Positions 1 to 8,472 of a stretch of DNA of 64,000 nucleotides are shown here, in pieces. The notes under the pieces are model-generated. The model made no database searches and was not told the DNA's origin. It saw only the letters and a program-made list of their open reading frames with translations. Origin of the DNA: Nitrospiraceae bacterium (lineage in GTDB: Bacteria; Nitrospirota; Nitrospiria; Nitrospirales; UBA8639); the NCBI GenBank assembly GCA_020632595.1, contig JACKFF010000016.1, forward strand, positions 1-64,000, read 5' to 3'. Position 1 is the stretch's first letter. Every line of letters begins with the position of its first letter. Position numbers and translations under genes: made by a program.

Positions 1-679
1 AGCCGCCGAGCAGAATGCCGGTCGTTAGGCACATCCAGGCAAACATGCTCCATCGCTGCGTGACCTTGATCCATTCCTCTCCCAATCGCCCGGAAAATAA
101 TGCCGCCATGGCAAAGGAAAATGGAATGGAAAAGCCCACATAACCCATATAGAGCATGGGGGGGTGCATGACCATTGCCGGGTCTTGCAGCAATGGATTC
201 AAATCCTTGCCATCGAGAGGGACGGGGAGGAGACGTTCAAACGGACTGGAGAGAAAGATAATTAAACATAAAAAACCGAAGATGATGGCGGATTCCACGC
301 CAATCAAATACGGCATGATGGCGGGCTGGGTGCGCCAATGCAGCCAGACGGCCAGAGTGCTGAAGACGGAAAGAATAAAGACCCAGAGCAGGAGCGAGCC
401 CTCATGCCCACCCCAGACCGCCGCGACAGTGTAAAAAAACGGGAGTTTCGAATTGGAATTGTTGGCGACATAGAGAACCGAGAAGTCCCGTATGATAAAG
501 GCATAGACCAGGGAGAGCATGCCCACTCCCAGCAGAACAAAGATGAGGGTGATGGCCATGCGCCCGGAGCGGGCCCAATCGGGGTTGCGGGTTTGGAGGG
601 CCAATACGGCGCTGGCCATGCCAAAGACTGACAGCACGAGGGCCACAATGACCGAAAAATGTCCAATTTCAATAATCAT
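1..679 (-). CDS. ccmF: CcmF, cytochrome c heme lyase subunit (3' part outside window)
   Basis: CcmF is the integral membrane partner of CcmH in System I and takes part in attaching heme to apocytochrome c on the periplasmic side. About 226 N-terminal residues are visible and the reading frame stays open to the left edge. The ATG at 679 begins MIIEIGHFSV. A GGHEGSLLLW motif lies near residues 90-99, and an LNPLLQDP segment followed by MHPP and further hydrophobic helices is typical of CcmF. The tryptophan-rich WWD heme-handling loop should lie just beyond the edge. The start is 18 nt after the ccmE stop, so it closes the visible ccmC-to-ccmF operon. The family call is very secure. Confidence 0.96.
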   Translation of the reverse strand, partial: MIIEIGHFSVIVALVLSVFGMASAVLALQTRNPDWARSGRMAITLIFVLLGVGMLSLVYAFIIRDFSVLYVANNSNSKLPFFYTVAAVWGGHEGSLLLWVFILSVFSTLAVWLHWRTQPAIMPYLIGVESAIIFGFLCLIIFLSSPFERLLPVPLDGKDLNPLLQDPAMVMHPPMLYMGYVGFSIPFSFAMAALFSGRLGEEWIKVTQRWSMFAWMCLTTGILLGG

Positions 680-697
680 GGAGAATGGCAGACAGTC

Positions 698-1153
698 TTA
701 CGGTGAGAGGGTTTTCATAAAATCTTTTTTGGGAAGCTCCACACCCGCGCGTTTGAGTTCCATGGGCATGTAGTCCTCGGAATGCTTGGCCATGATCATC
801 GTGGAATGAAACGTCCGGCCGTCCCGCCATTGGCCTTCCACCACTGCCCCTTGTCCCTCCTTGAACAGGTCTGGAGGAATTCCCTGAAACGCGACAGGAA
901 TAGTAGTGGCACCATCTGTGAGCTCAAACGTCAGACCCACCGGCTCGGGTTGGGTTTTGAGGCTACCTTTAACCACCATTCCACCCACACGAACTTTTTT
1001 GTTATAGGCTTCGGCCGTAAAGGCTTTCACCTCGGAGGGCGTGACGAAGTACACGATATTTTCACCGAAATTTCCAAACGCAAGATAGCCGAGTGATCCG
1101 GCAACCAGGAGGATGCTGACGATGATGGCGATCTTTTTATTCTTTGTGCCCAA
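698..1153 (-). CDS. ccmE: CcmE, periplasmic heme chaperone
   Basis: CcmE receives heme from the CcmABCD complex, holds it covalently through a histidine and hands it to CcmF/H. The 151-residue product has an N-terminal signal anchor (about residues 8-27), an OB-fold beta domain (about 50-120) and the heme-binding motif AKHSEDYMP, with His124 and Tyr128 matching the family HxxxY signature. The start appears to be TTG at 1153. The gene begins inside the end of the preceding OB/CcmD-like gene (17-nt overlap), which suggests translational coupling. Length and motif are normal for the family. Confidence 0.96.
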   Translation of the reverse strand: MGTKNKKIAIIVSILLVAGSLGYLAFGNFGENIVYFVTPSEVKAFTAEAYNKKVRVGGMVVKGSLKTQPEPVGLTFELTDGATTIPVAFQGIPPDLFKEGQGAVVEGQWRDGRTFHSTMIMAKHSEDYMPMELKRAGVELPKKDFMKTLSP

Positions 1154-1649
1154 GGGAGTCTGCCTCTGGTTCGTAAAGTTTAGATTCCTTGATCTCTTTA
1201 AATAAAACCATGACTCTTTGGCTCATGGCAAATACCATCCACCCCAATGCCAGGACGGAAATCAGGTAGGCGGCGGCCACAAATCCAAAATTATTAATCA
1301 ATGCGGTGTCCTGCGCGCGAAAAACCTGTGCCTGGCCGTCCCAGCGCCCGATGAGAACCAGGGTTTTCAATTCGCGAATGTTTTCCAGTGGAGGACCGTG
1401 GTATTCCACAGCAAGGCTGGCATCCCCATCCACAAATTCAAATGTGGCCTGACCATGTTCCACGTCACCCTGCAAGGTACCACTTTTGACCATCCCTTGT
1501 ATCCTGACCGGTTGGGTAACCGGAGGACTGCTCAGGAGCATTCCCATGGACAAGGTGGATAAGTGTTGCTGGTAGTGCTGATAGGTCAGGATGGCGAGAA
1601 GGAGGGTTGCCCCCAGAATCAACGCCCAGCGTGTATATAACCCGGTCAT
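1137..1649 (-). CDS. CcmE-like OB domain fused to a CcmD-like membrane segment
   Basis: The 170-residue protein lies exactly where ccmD is expected, between ccmC and ccmE. It has an N-terminal membrane helix (about 7-23), then an OB-fold-like region (about 45-115) that visibly resembles the neighbouring CcmE: VRIQGMVKSGTL here against VRVGGMVVKGSL there, and LIGRWDGQAQVF against VEGQWRDGRTFH. The heme-binding His is absent; RAQDTALI stands where AKHSEDY would be. The C-terminus has a second helix (about 122-142) followed by basic residues, the layout of CcmD. The start ATG overlaps the ccmC stop by 4 nt. I infer a subunit of the CcmC/CcmE heme-loading complex. A simple degenerate ccmE duplicate is the alternative. 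Confidence 0.75.
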   Translation of the reverse strand: MTGLYTRWALILGATLLLAILTYQHYQQHLSTLSMGMLLSSPPVTQPVRIQGMVKSGTLQGDVEHGQATFEFVDGDASLAVEYHGPPLENIRELKTLVLIGRWDGQAQVFRAQDTALINNFGFVAAAYLISVLALGWMVFAMSQRVMVLFKEIKESKLYEPEADSLGHKE

Positions 1650-2380
1650 GAAGTCGTCTGAGAAAAATGGGTTTGACTGAGAAAGCGTCCTTTTTTGGCA
1701 TGCAATAAATCAGTCAAGTACAAAATTTGAGTGCGGACCATTACCATATAGGCAAACAATAACCAACAGCCGATGCTCATTAACGTCAGGGGGACCAGAA
1801 TGTCTTCTGAAATGCTGACTCCTCTGGTGGAGAACGACATGGGTTGGTGGAGTGTTCTCCACCATTCCACCGAAAATTTGATGATGGGCAGATCGATGCC
1901 TCCGACAATAGCCAGAATTGCTGCATAGCGGCCACCCTGCACCCGGTCATCCACGAGGCGCCGGAGCATGATGTACCCCCCTAAAATCAGGAGGAGCACC
2001 GTAAACGAGACGAGACGTGGGTCCCAGGTCCACCAGGTGTTCCATGTGGGCTTGGCCCAGATCGAACCGGTGACGAGGGCAAGGGAGGTAAAGAGGGCAC
2101 AAATGCTTGCCGAGGCCTGGCACATGTTATCCACAAGCGGATCCCGCTTCCACAAATACCAGATACTCCCGAAAAATAATACGGAATAGGCCAACGTGCT
2201 TGTGTGAGCCAGTGGCACATGCACATACATGATCCGGACCAGTTCCCCTTGATAATAATCAGGCGGTGAGGCGAGCAAGCCGATATACAAGCCTACAAAG
2301 ATGCAAAGAGCGGCTCCTCCGCCGAACCATCCTTTATAGCGTTGAATCTGACGAATAATGCGATTGATCATGTTGGGCAT
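1646..2380 (-). CDS. ccmC: CcmC, heme-handling membrane protein
   Basis: CcmC presents heme to CcmE at the periplasmic face. The 244-residue protein has six predicted membrane helices. The tryptophan-rich motif of the heme-handling family is visible as WNTWWTWDPRL around residues 113-123, flanked by conserved-type histidines in the loops HVPLAH and LHQPMS. It starts at ATG 2380 and its stop overlaps the next start by 4 nt. It is separated from ccmA-ccmB by about 1 kb of non-coding DNA although these genes normally sit together. The assignment is secure. Confidence 0.96.
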   Translation of the reverse strand: MPNMINRIIRQIQRYKGWFGGGAALCIFVGLYIGLLASPPDYYQGELVRIMYVHVPLAHTSTLAYSVLFFGSIWYLWKRDPLVDNMCQASASICALFTSLALVTGSIWAKPTWNTWWTWDPRLVSFTVLLLILGGYIMLRRLVDDRVQGGRYAAILAIVGGIDLPIIKFSVEWWRTLHQPMSFSTRGVSISEDILVPLTLMSIGCWLLFAYMVMVRTQILYLTDLLHAKKGRFLSQTHFSQTTS

Positions 2381-3409
2381 TGTAAAACGGATAACCCGAC
2401 GGAGGGAAGGGTGAAAGGGCTAATTCTGAAAGAAGGGTAATTAGATCGTTAAAAACAAAAAGGAGCAGACCTATTGAAGCCAATTCATAGGTTAGAGGAT
2501 TGGGCTCTCAAGTTTTTGGTGTAGCTCCAGTAGAATCCGTTGCACATTACGAATTGTCGTCCAAAGGTTAATGCCAGGGATTAAAGCGGCAAAAAAGAGT
2601 TAATAGGAAAGAGCTGGCGGGGTACATGGCTGTTTCTTCCAAAAGAAAGAGCCAACTGACCAGCCAATTACCCAAGTCACCCAAAACTCCACAGATCAAA
2701 TTGGAATACGACCTATGACAGCCGGATTGTCCCTGGGATTCATGTTGCATTTCATTCAAAATGGAGAATCAAGGCAGAATATGCCCTTGTGAAAAAGATA
2801 CCTTTTGAGTATTGACCACCTTTGCTTTTTGGGAACTTGTCTCAACTACTCTTGCAACTGAAAGAGCTTTGAGAGGACCTGGGATGGTTTGCTGGAATAC
2901 CACCAACCCCAAGCCATAGCTCTACTTGGCGAATGCAGAATTTGGTATCGAGTCGTTTAGTAAAGAAGAGTGCCTTTAACATGCAAATGCTGTAGAAGAA
3001 ATGAATGTCTCGTACATGTGTTCTCGCTGCCTAACAGGTCAACGCAGTTTTCGTCCAGAGAATTTCGTCCAAAGAAATCAGGATGTTTAAAAATTAATGT
3101 ATTGAAATAAAAAAGGAATCCAGAATTTAAAACATCAGGCACAGATAAAATTGGCCTGGTTTTCTTGATTCTCATTAAGACGAGTAGAGCATGAAATGGG
3201 GTGCAACTATACAAGGGCTTAAGGTTTTTCGATTACATTCGACGGCCCGTTTCGCATTTTGAAAATAAAACCCGCCAATTGCCTGGCCCGCATGACCAGA
3301 AAAATGGCGATGCCCATTTCCCCATATGAGGTGAGCTAATACTGCAGGCGGAGATATCCCCTGAGGGGAAAGGGCCGAGGGGCAGGATTTTCTCAGTTGC
3401 TACCAAAAT
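2381..3409. other. About 1 kb without a supported gene, between ccmB and ccmC
   Basis: The stretch divides two parts of the ccm locus that are usually contiguous. Open frames of 63 and 85 codons exist on the minus strand (2568-2759 and 2957-3214), but neither has a recognisable domain, a good ribosome binding site or the codon pattern of its neighbours. No RNase P, tmRNA or tRNA signature was found. A short GC palindrome lies near 3357-3368. It probably holds the ccmC-operon promoter and possibly decayed sequence. Confidence 0.4.
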
Positions 3410-4087
3410 TTATGAGTCGAGAATAAATTCAAATAACCAGAATGAGACGACGGTGAAAATTATGTCAAAGATGATCAAGAGTTGGAGCCATTGCGAGTAA
3501 AAAGAAAATGGGTCTCCACTTAAGGCGCCGCGTGTGGCTTCTACGGCCGCGATCATCACCGGAACGGCCAGGGGCAGAAGGAGGACGGGGAGCATAACTT
3601 CCCGGGCTCGAATCTGCACGGTTAAGGCTGAAAAGAGCGTGCCGACGGCCGATAACCCCAAGGTGGCCAGAAAAAATATGATCAAAAGGGTTCCAACGGC
3701 TTCAATGACATCCAGATTAAAGAATAAGACGAACAGGGGAAATAAGAGGATTTCGACTGAGAGCATGAAGAGGAAATTGGCCGCGACTTTTCCGAGATAA
3801 ATGGCACCCTTGGGAGCGGGGCACATTTGCAGGGACTCCAGACAATCGTTTTGCAATTCGGAGGTAAAGGATTTTCCTAAGCCGATAATGCCCGTAAAAG
3901 TAAAGGCGACCCAGATGATTCCCGCGATCAATTGGCGTGCCGCATCCTGGTCCATGGAAAAGCTGAAGCTAAATACCAGAATAACAATGAGGGCAAAGAA
4001 CAGCATGGACGACATGGTTTCCCGTGTCCGCCATTCACTGATCAGGTCCTTCCAGACGACCCAGCGAATTGTTTTAAAAAATGGCAT
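3410..4087 (-). CDS. ccmB: CcmB, heme exporter permease
   Basis: CcmB is the membrane subunit of the CcmAB(CD) ABC-type complex that releases heme-loaded CcmE. I place the start at the ATG at 4087 (MPFFKTIRWVVWKDL), giving 225 residues, the usual CcmB length. The upstream in-frame extension would overlap most of the ccmA 3' end and looks artefactual. The amphipathic N-terminal WKDLISEWRTRE and about six membrane helices are typical. It overlaps ccmA by 14 nt, so the two are translationally coupled. Confidence 0.93.
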   Translation of the reverse strand: MPFFKTIRWVVWKDLISEWRTRETMSSMLFFALIVILVFSFSFSMDQDAARQLIAGIIWVAFTFTGIIGLGKSFTSELQNDCLESLQMCPAPKGAIYLGKVAANFLFMLSVEILLFPLFVLFFNLDVIEAVGTLLIIFFLATLGLSAVGTLFSALTVQIRAREVMLPVLLLPLAVPVMIAAVEATRGALSGDPFSFYSQWLQLLIIFDIIFTVVSFWLFEFILDS

Positions 4088-4748
4088 CGGTGGTGAGTTG
4101 CTCAGGGGAGAGAAGTTGAAGGTGTCCGCCTTTGAGAATTCCGCCCCGACTAGCGATTTGGGTGGCCTTGTCACGGTCATGCGTGGTCATGAACACGGTG
4201 CCGTCGCGGTCCAGCGTTTCCTGAATAAGCTGGTTGGTGATAGCCACCCCGTCATGATCCAAGGCGTTGTAAGGCTCATCGAGCAGAAGGAGTTGGGGCT
4301 GAGCCAAAATGGTTTTTGCGAAATCCAGTCGCTTTTTCATCCCGGCAGAAAATTGACGTATTTTGAGGTCGGCAAAAGCCCCGATGCCTGTTCGATCCAA
4401 TGCCCGTTTGATTTGAGGTGGAGATGGGGTTTGCCCCCGCAGGCCCAGGGCAAATTGGAGGTTTTCGGTCGCACTCAGTTCATCATATAAATGGGAGCCG
4501 TGGGCGATCAGCATGATGATTTCTCGAACGGTATCCTTCTGTGCCACGCCATCCTGGCCAAAAATGGTAAACTGACCATGAGAGGGCGCTTGGAGGGTGG
4601 CTAAAATCCGGAGTAACGTCGTTTTTCCCGCCCCGTTGGGGCCAAATAAGGCAAAGCACTCTCCTGGATAAATGTCAAAAGACAGATCCTCAAAAATACG
4701 ATAGAAACCGTAGGCTTTGGAAAGATTGCTGACCTGAATAGCGATCAT
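4074..4748 (-). CDS. ccmA: CcmA, ABC ATPase of cytochrome c maturation
   Basis: This cytoplasmic ATPase drives release of holo-CcmE from CcmC. The 224 residues carry a Walker A motif GPNGAGKTT (about 36-44), a signature loop FSAGMKKR of the CcmA type, a Walker B LLLLDEP and a switch histidine in MTTHDRD. It is first in the ccmA-ccmB pair and reads away from the thioredoxin/CcdA genes across a shared upstream region. The assignment is secure. Confidence 0.94.
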   Translation of the reverse strand: MIAIQVSNLSKAYGFYRIFEDLSFDIYPGECFALFGPNGAGKTTLLRILATLQAPSHGQFTIFGQDGVAQKDTVREIIMLIAHGSHLYDELSATENLQFALGLRGQTPSPPQIKRALDRTGIGAFADLKIRQFSAGMKKRLDFAKTILAQPQLLLLDEPYNALDHDGVAITNQLIQETLDRDGTVFMTTHDRDKATQIASRGGILKGGHLQLLSPEQLTTDAIF

Positions 4749-5164
4749 GTCATGGTAAGAGACTTGGAAAAGTTAGCCTTGCAGTCTACGAAATGTATTG
4801 GAGGTTGTCTAGGAATGCAACAAGATGCTGGGAACAGTCGCTAGGCTCATGTCGATCATAGTAGCCCGAGCCCCGCAGGATGGGGGATTTCGTACACAGC
4901 GGGGTAAGGGCTTGTCGGAAAAATTAAAGTTAGCTTTGGCATTCCCGTTTTCGTCTAGACCTTGTAATATTTACGAACCTGTTCAAAAATATGAAATGGT
5001 TATGCCTCTGTTCACATAAGATCCAAATGAACCTGGTGGGTTGACTGGTATGAAATGAATTGCGTTGACGATGAAATTTACCGGGTCTTATGATGAGGAT
5101 TGAAGGAGTTTGCCGGTTTAGGGCATTGGGTTATGATTGAATTCTTTTGTGTGGAGGCAGTGAG
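4749..5164. other. Divergent control region between ccmA and the thioredoxin gene
   Basis: This is a 416-nt space between divergently transcribed cytochrome c maturation genes. No protein gene is supported. It contains one good promoter-like pair, annotated separately, for the plus-strand genes. I saw no clear operator palindrome. Confidence 0.5.
5065..5094 (+). promoter_or_regulatory. Sigma-70-type promoter candidate for the thioredoxin/ccdA pair
   Basis: TTGACG (5065-5070) and TATGAT (5089-5094) are separated by 18 nt and lie about 70 nt upstream of the start codon. The match to the consensus is good, but it is sequence evidence only. Confidence 0.45.
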
Positions 5165-5785
5165 TTGAAAATCATACTTGGATTGAGGGCCGCATGGCAT
5201 TACCTCTCGAAATCTGGACTCTTTTTGGGAGTGATGGGGATTTTTTGTCTTCTTCTAGGCTGCGATTCCGGCTATTCTGAAAGCTCTACTAGGGAAGCAC
5301 CATCGTCCCATTCTGTCGCTTCCCGTCCTTCAAAGGGATCCCCCGCTCCGGATTTTCGCCTGATGGATATGAAAGGAAAGCCTGTTTCGCTTTCCGATTT
5401 TAAGGGAAAAGTGGTGTTGCTGAATTTTTGGGCGACCTGGTGTGGGCCGTGCCGGATTGAAATGCCCGCAATGGAGGCTTTGTATCGCAGTATGCGATCG
5501 AAAGGGTTGGAAATTGTGGCGGTCTCCGTTGACCAACAGGGCACTGCCGTGACAAGGCCTTTTCAGGAGGCGATGGGCTTAAGTTTTCCTATCTTGCATG
5601 ATCAGGATTATGAGGTAGGGTTGACCTATGGCGCACGTACGCTCCCTATGACCTTTGCAATCGATCGTCAAGGCATCATCCGGCAGGTGGTCTTCGGTTC
5701 CCGTGATTGGAACAGCCCCGAAGCTCGCAGGGGAATTGCCGAGGTCCTTCAAGAGTCGATTCCCGAGTCTTCCCAACGGATGTAA
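5165..5785 (+). CDS. Thioredoxin-fold lipoprotein, TlpA/ResA/CcmG-like
   Basis: This is probably a membrane-tethered periplasmic thiol reductase that keeps apocytochrome c cysteines reduced for heme attachment. I choose the TTG at 5165 because a GGAGG box lies 7 nt upstream; the longer frame from 5147 would include that box. The 206-residue product has a signal peptide ending in a lipobox LLLGC (Cys33), a low-complexity linker, then an AhpC/TSA-thioredoxin domain with WCGPC (Cys93, Cys96) and a cis-proline TLPM loop. It is followed 4 nt later by ccdA, its likely electron donor. Whether it is the CcmG or the ResA equivalent cannot be settled by sequence. Confidence 0.9.
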   Translation: MKIILGLRAAWHYLSKSGLFLGVMGIFCLLLGCDSGYSESSTREAPSSHSVASRPSKGSPAPDFRLMDMKGKPVSLSDFKGKVVLLNFWATWCGPCRIEMPAMEALYRSMRSKGLEIVAVSVDQQGTAVTRPFQEAMGLSFPILHDQDYEVGLTYGARTLPMTFAIDRQGIIRQVVFGSRDWNSPEARRGIAEVLQESIPESSQRM

Positions 5786-5789
5786 CCAT

Positions 5790-6539
5790 ATGATTGATTC
5801 GATCAGCCAGGTGTCTTTGCTTGCGGCGTTTAGTGCCGGACTATTGTCTTTTGTTTCCCCCTGCGTCCTCCCCCTCGTCCCTTCCTATCTGTCCTATATC
5901 ACCGGGCTCTCGGTGGAAAATCTCGCGAAAGCTGAAGAGCGGGAGCGATTTAAGTCGGCGATTATCCTCAATGCGCTGTTGTTTGTTGCAGGGTTTTCCA
6001 CGGTCTTCATCGCGTTTGGGGCATCCGCCAGCCTGATGGGACAATTGTTGTATGACTATCAAGACGTGATAAGGAAAGTCGGGGGTGTCTTGATCATTGT
6101 TTTCGGGCTATATTTGCTTGGGATTTTGAAATTAAGTTTCTTTATGACCGAACGACGCCTGATGCATTTTGAGACGCGTCCCGTCGGCTATCTGGGTTCC
6201 TTTCTGATCGGGACCGCATTTGCCGCTGGCTGGACGCCTTGCGTAGGACCGGTGTTAGGGGCCATTCTGGCCTATGCCAGTACGACGGAATCGATGTCCA
6301 GCGGGGTGATGCTCCTATCGGCCTATTCGGTAGGGTTGGGGCTTCCGTTTTTTCTCACTGCATTTGGGATGGATACGTTTTTGAGCTACTTCAAAAACCT
6401 TCGGTCCTATTTGGGCGGGGTGTCCTTTATTAGCGGCGGGCTGTTAGTGATGGTCGGCATCATGATTTATGCGGATTCTCTGACACTCATCACCAGTTTT
6501 CTTGAACGAAACGGTATTGGTTGGTACATCGGCCAATAA
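5790..6539 (+). CDS. ccdA: CcdA, transmembrane thiol-disulfide transporter
   Basis: CcdA carries electrons from cytoplasmic thioredoxin across the membrane to periplasmic thioredoxin-like proteins. The ATG at 5790 (MIDSISQVSLL) gives 249 residues with six membrane helices; the longer upstream frame overlaps the preceding gene and is unlikely. The two redox cysteines sit in the expected repeats, SPCVLPLVPSY (Cys25) and WTPCVGPVLG (Cys151). Its position directly after the TlpA-like lipoprotein supports a dedicated redox pair for cytochrome c biogenesis. Confidence 0.95.
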   Translation: MIDSISQVSLLAAFSAGLLSFVSPCVLPLVPSYLSYITGLSVENLAKAEERERFKSAIILNALLFVAGFSTVFIAFGASASLMGQLLYDYQDVIRKVGGVLIIVFGLYLLGILKLSFFMTERRLMHFETRPVGYLGSFLIGTAFAAGWTPCVGPVLGAILAYASTTESMSSGVMLLSAYSVGLGLPFFLTAFGMDTFLSYFKNLRSYLGGVSFISGGLLVMVGIMIYADSLTLITSFLERNGIGWYIGQ

Positions 6540-6995
6540 CAAGGCCTGACCGACCTGACCTATTCCACTCTTTGTTCTTTCCTCGTCTTCCACTCGATTG
6601 TATAGTTTCCGGAATGATGGTGAGCTCAAGCAGGTTTAGGGGGATATTGGAGCAAACAATATTCACGGAGGGGCGACGGTCTTTCCTTGGTCATTGAGGG
6701 GGACACGGGAAAGAATTAATCAGAGGATTTAGGAAAGGTTCTTGTTTTTCCTGGAGACGCCGGTCTCAGGTAGATGTATGGATGGTCCTCAATTCACCGC
6801 TATTCCTTACCGATCTATTTCTTGACGCATCTTTCTTCTCAGTGTAGGGTCCCACCACATTTTTTGAGATTCTGTAGCGCGGAATCGTTGGCTTGCCATC
6901 ATTGATGAATTACAGCCTCCGTTACGTGATGTGTGAAGGATGAACACGAAAAGAAACGGCAGCGGGCTATCTCAATTTCAACGGGAGCGTTCTTA
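6540..6995. other. Intergenic region upstream of galE
   Basis: About 450 nt with no supported gene, RNA or clear hairpin terminator. It presumably contains the galE promoter. An in-frame GTG at 6933 would extend GalE by 21 residues that are atypical for the family. Confidence 0.4.
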
Positions 6996-8015
6996 ATGAT
7001 TTTGGTAACCGGCGGTGCCGGCTATATCGGGTCTCATACGTGCGTTGAGCTCCTTCATGCTGGCTGTGATGTGACGGTCTTTGACAACTTCTCTAATAGC
7101 CATCCTGAGTCGTTGGCGCGGGTACAGCGTATCACAGGGAAATCTCTTCGTCGGATACGCGGGGACTGCCGTGATCGCGCCGCACTGGTGGGGGCTATTC
7201 GCGAAAGCGGGGCGACCGCAGTCATCCATTTTGCCGGGCTCAAGGCGGTGGGAGAATCGGTTCAGCAACCGTTGGCCTATTATGACAACAATGTGGTCGG
7301 GTCCCTGCGCCTGTTGGAGGCCATGGGCGAGTGCGGCCTGAAACAACTAGTGTTTAGCTCTTCTGCCACGGTATATGGCGATCCGCAACGCCTTCCGCTC
7401 ACTGAGGAACATCCGCTATCTGCGACCAATCCCTATGGTCGAACGAAACTGATGGTGGAGGAGATCTTGCGTGACCTACACCGCAGCGATCCCTCCTGGC
7501 GGATCGGCATCTTGCGGTACTTTAATCCTGTTGGGGCGCATAATAGTGGTCTGATTGGTGAAGATCCTCAGGGTATACCGAACAATTTGTTACCCTTTGT
7601 GGCGCAGGTTGCAGTGGGACGGCTGGAGCGCCTGAACGTATGGGGTTCAGATTATCCTACTCCCGATGGGACCGGCGTGCGGGATTATATCCATGTCGTA
7701 GATTTGGCACTGGGGCATCTTAAAGCATTAGAGGCATTGGCTCGATTGGATGTTCAGAAAGAATGCTTAACGGTAAACCTTGGCACGGGCAAAGGATACA
7801 GTGTCTTGGAGATCGTGCGGGAATTTGAAACCGCAAGCGGCAAGCCGATTCCCTACAAGATCGCACCACGCCGCCCCGGTGACATTGCCTCTTGCTATGC
7901 TGATCCGAAGCAGGCGCTCACACTTTTGGGTTGGCGAGCTGAACGCGGACTCAGTGAGATGTGCGCGGATGCCTGGCGATGGCAACGGGAGAACCCTCAG
8001 GGCTATGCTGGCTGA
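6996..8015 (+). CDS. galE: UDP-glucose 4-epimerase
   Basis: GalE interconverts UDP-glucose and UDP-galactose, feeding surface polysaccharide synthesis. The ATG at 6996 follows a GGGAG box with 8-nt spacing. The 339-residue length matches the E. coli enzyme. The NAD-binding TGGAGYIGS (5-13), the SSSATVYG segment (Ser123) and the catalytic pair Tyr147/Lys151 in NPYGRTK are all present. It stands alone between two long spacers. A closely related epimerase specificity (UDP-GlcNAc) cannot be excluded. Confidence 0.93.
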   Translation: MILVTGGAGYIGSHTCVELLHAGCDVTVFDNFSNSHPESLARVQRITGKSLRRIRGDCRDRAALVGAIRESGATAVIHFAGLKAVGESVQQPLAYYDNNVVGSLRLLEAMGECGLKQLVFSSSATVYGDPQRLPLTEEHPLSATNPYGRTKLMVEEILRDLHRSDPSWRIGILRYFNPVGAHNSGLIGEDPQGIPNNLLPFVAQVAVGRLERLNVWGSDYPTPDGTGVRDYIHVVDLALGHLKALEALARLDVQKECLTVNLGTGKGYSVLEIVREFETASGKPIPYKIAPRRPGDIASCYADPKQALTLLGWRAERGLSEMCADAWRWQRENPQGYAG

Positions 8016-8472
8016 TTTATCCCCTTAGTGATCTGCAGGCCTCTGGTAGGCGGGCCGCTGAGAGTCTAGTGGCCGGGAATTCTGGTAAAATGCCGCATTG
8101 CCCGGCAAAACCCTCGTGGTACCGTCGCGTGATCGGAATTCTCCCATGGTCACAGAGGATCTCCATGGAGGCCGCAGTAACACGCTGGCCTCCCCCACTC
8201 AATCGCATTGCATGATCAAGCTATAGAAGAGTCGGGTCTGGGAAGCCCGTAGAATTTTGCGTGGGAATGTCTTTTTGGGAACACATTCCGCAAGCGGTCA
8301 GCAGTCTACCCGATGAATATTTTGGAACGGGATGTCCTTCGTTGACATCGCAGAGGAATTGAATCTCGTGGGACAGGTACTTGCGGCGGATAACGGGAAA
8401 TTGGGCCAATGAGGCTAATTGGCCTCTACGACTACTCGAGAACACGGTTCAGCTAAGTATGGAAGTCGCGGG
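8016..8472. other. Intergenic region between galE and bamD
   Basis: This is the space between two convergent genes. Short open frames exist on both strands but none shows a domain, start signal or codon bias that would support it. No T-tailed hairpin was identified. Confidence 0.35.

Noticed and set aside
2957..3214. 85-codon minus-strand frame in the ccm gap
   Set aside because: No ribosome binding site, domain or codon pattern; composition resembles translated non-coding DNA.
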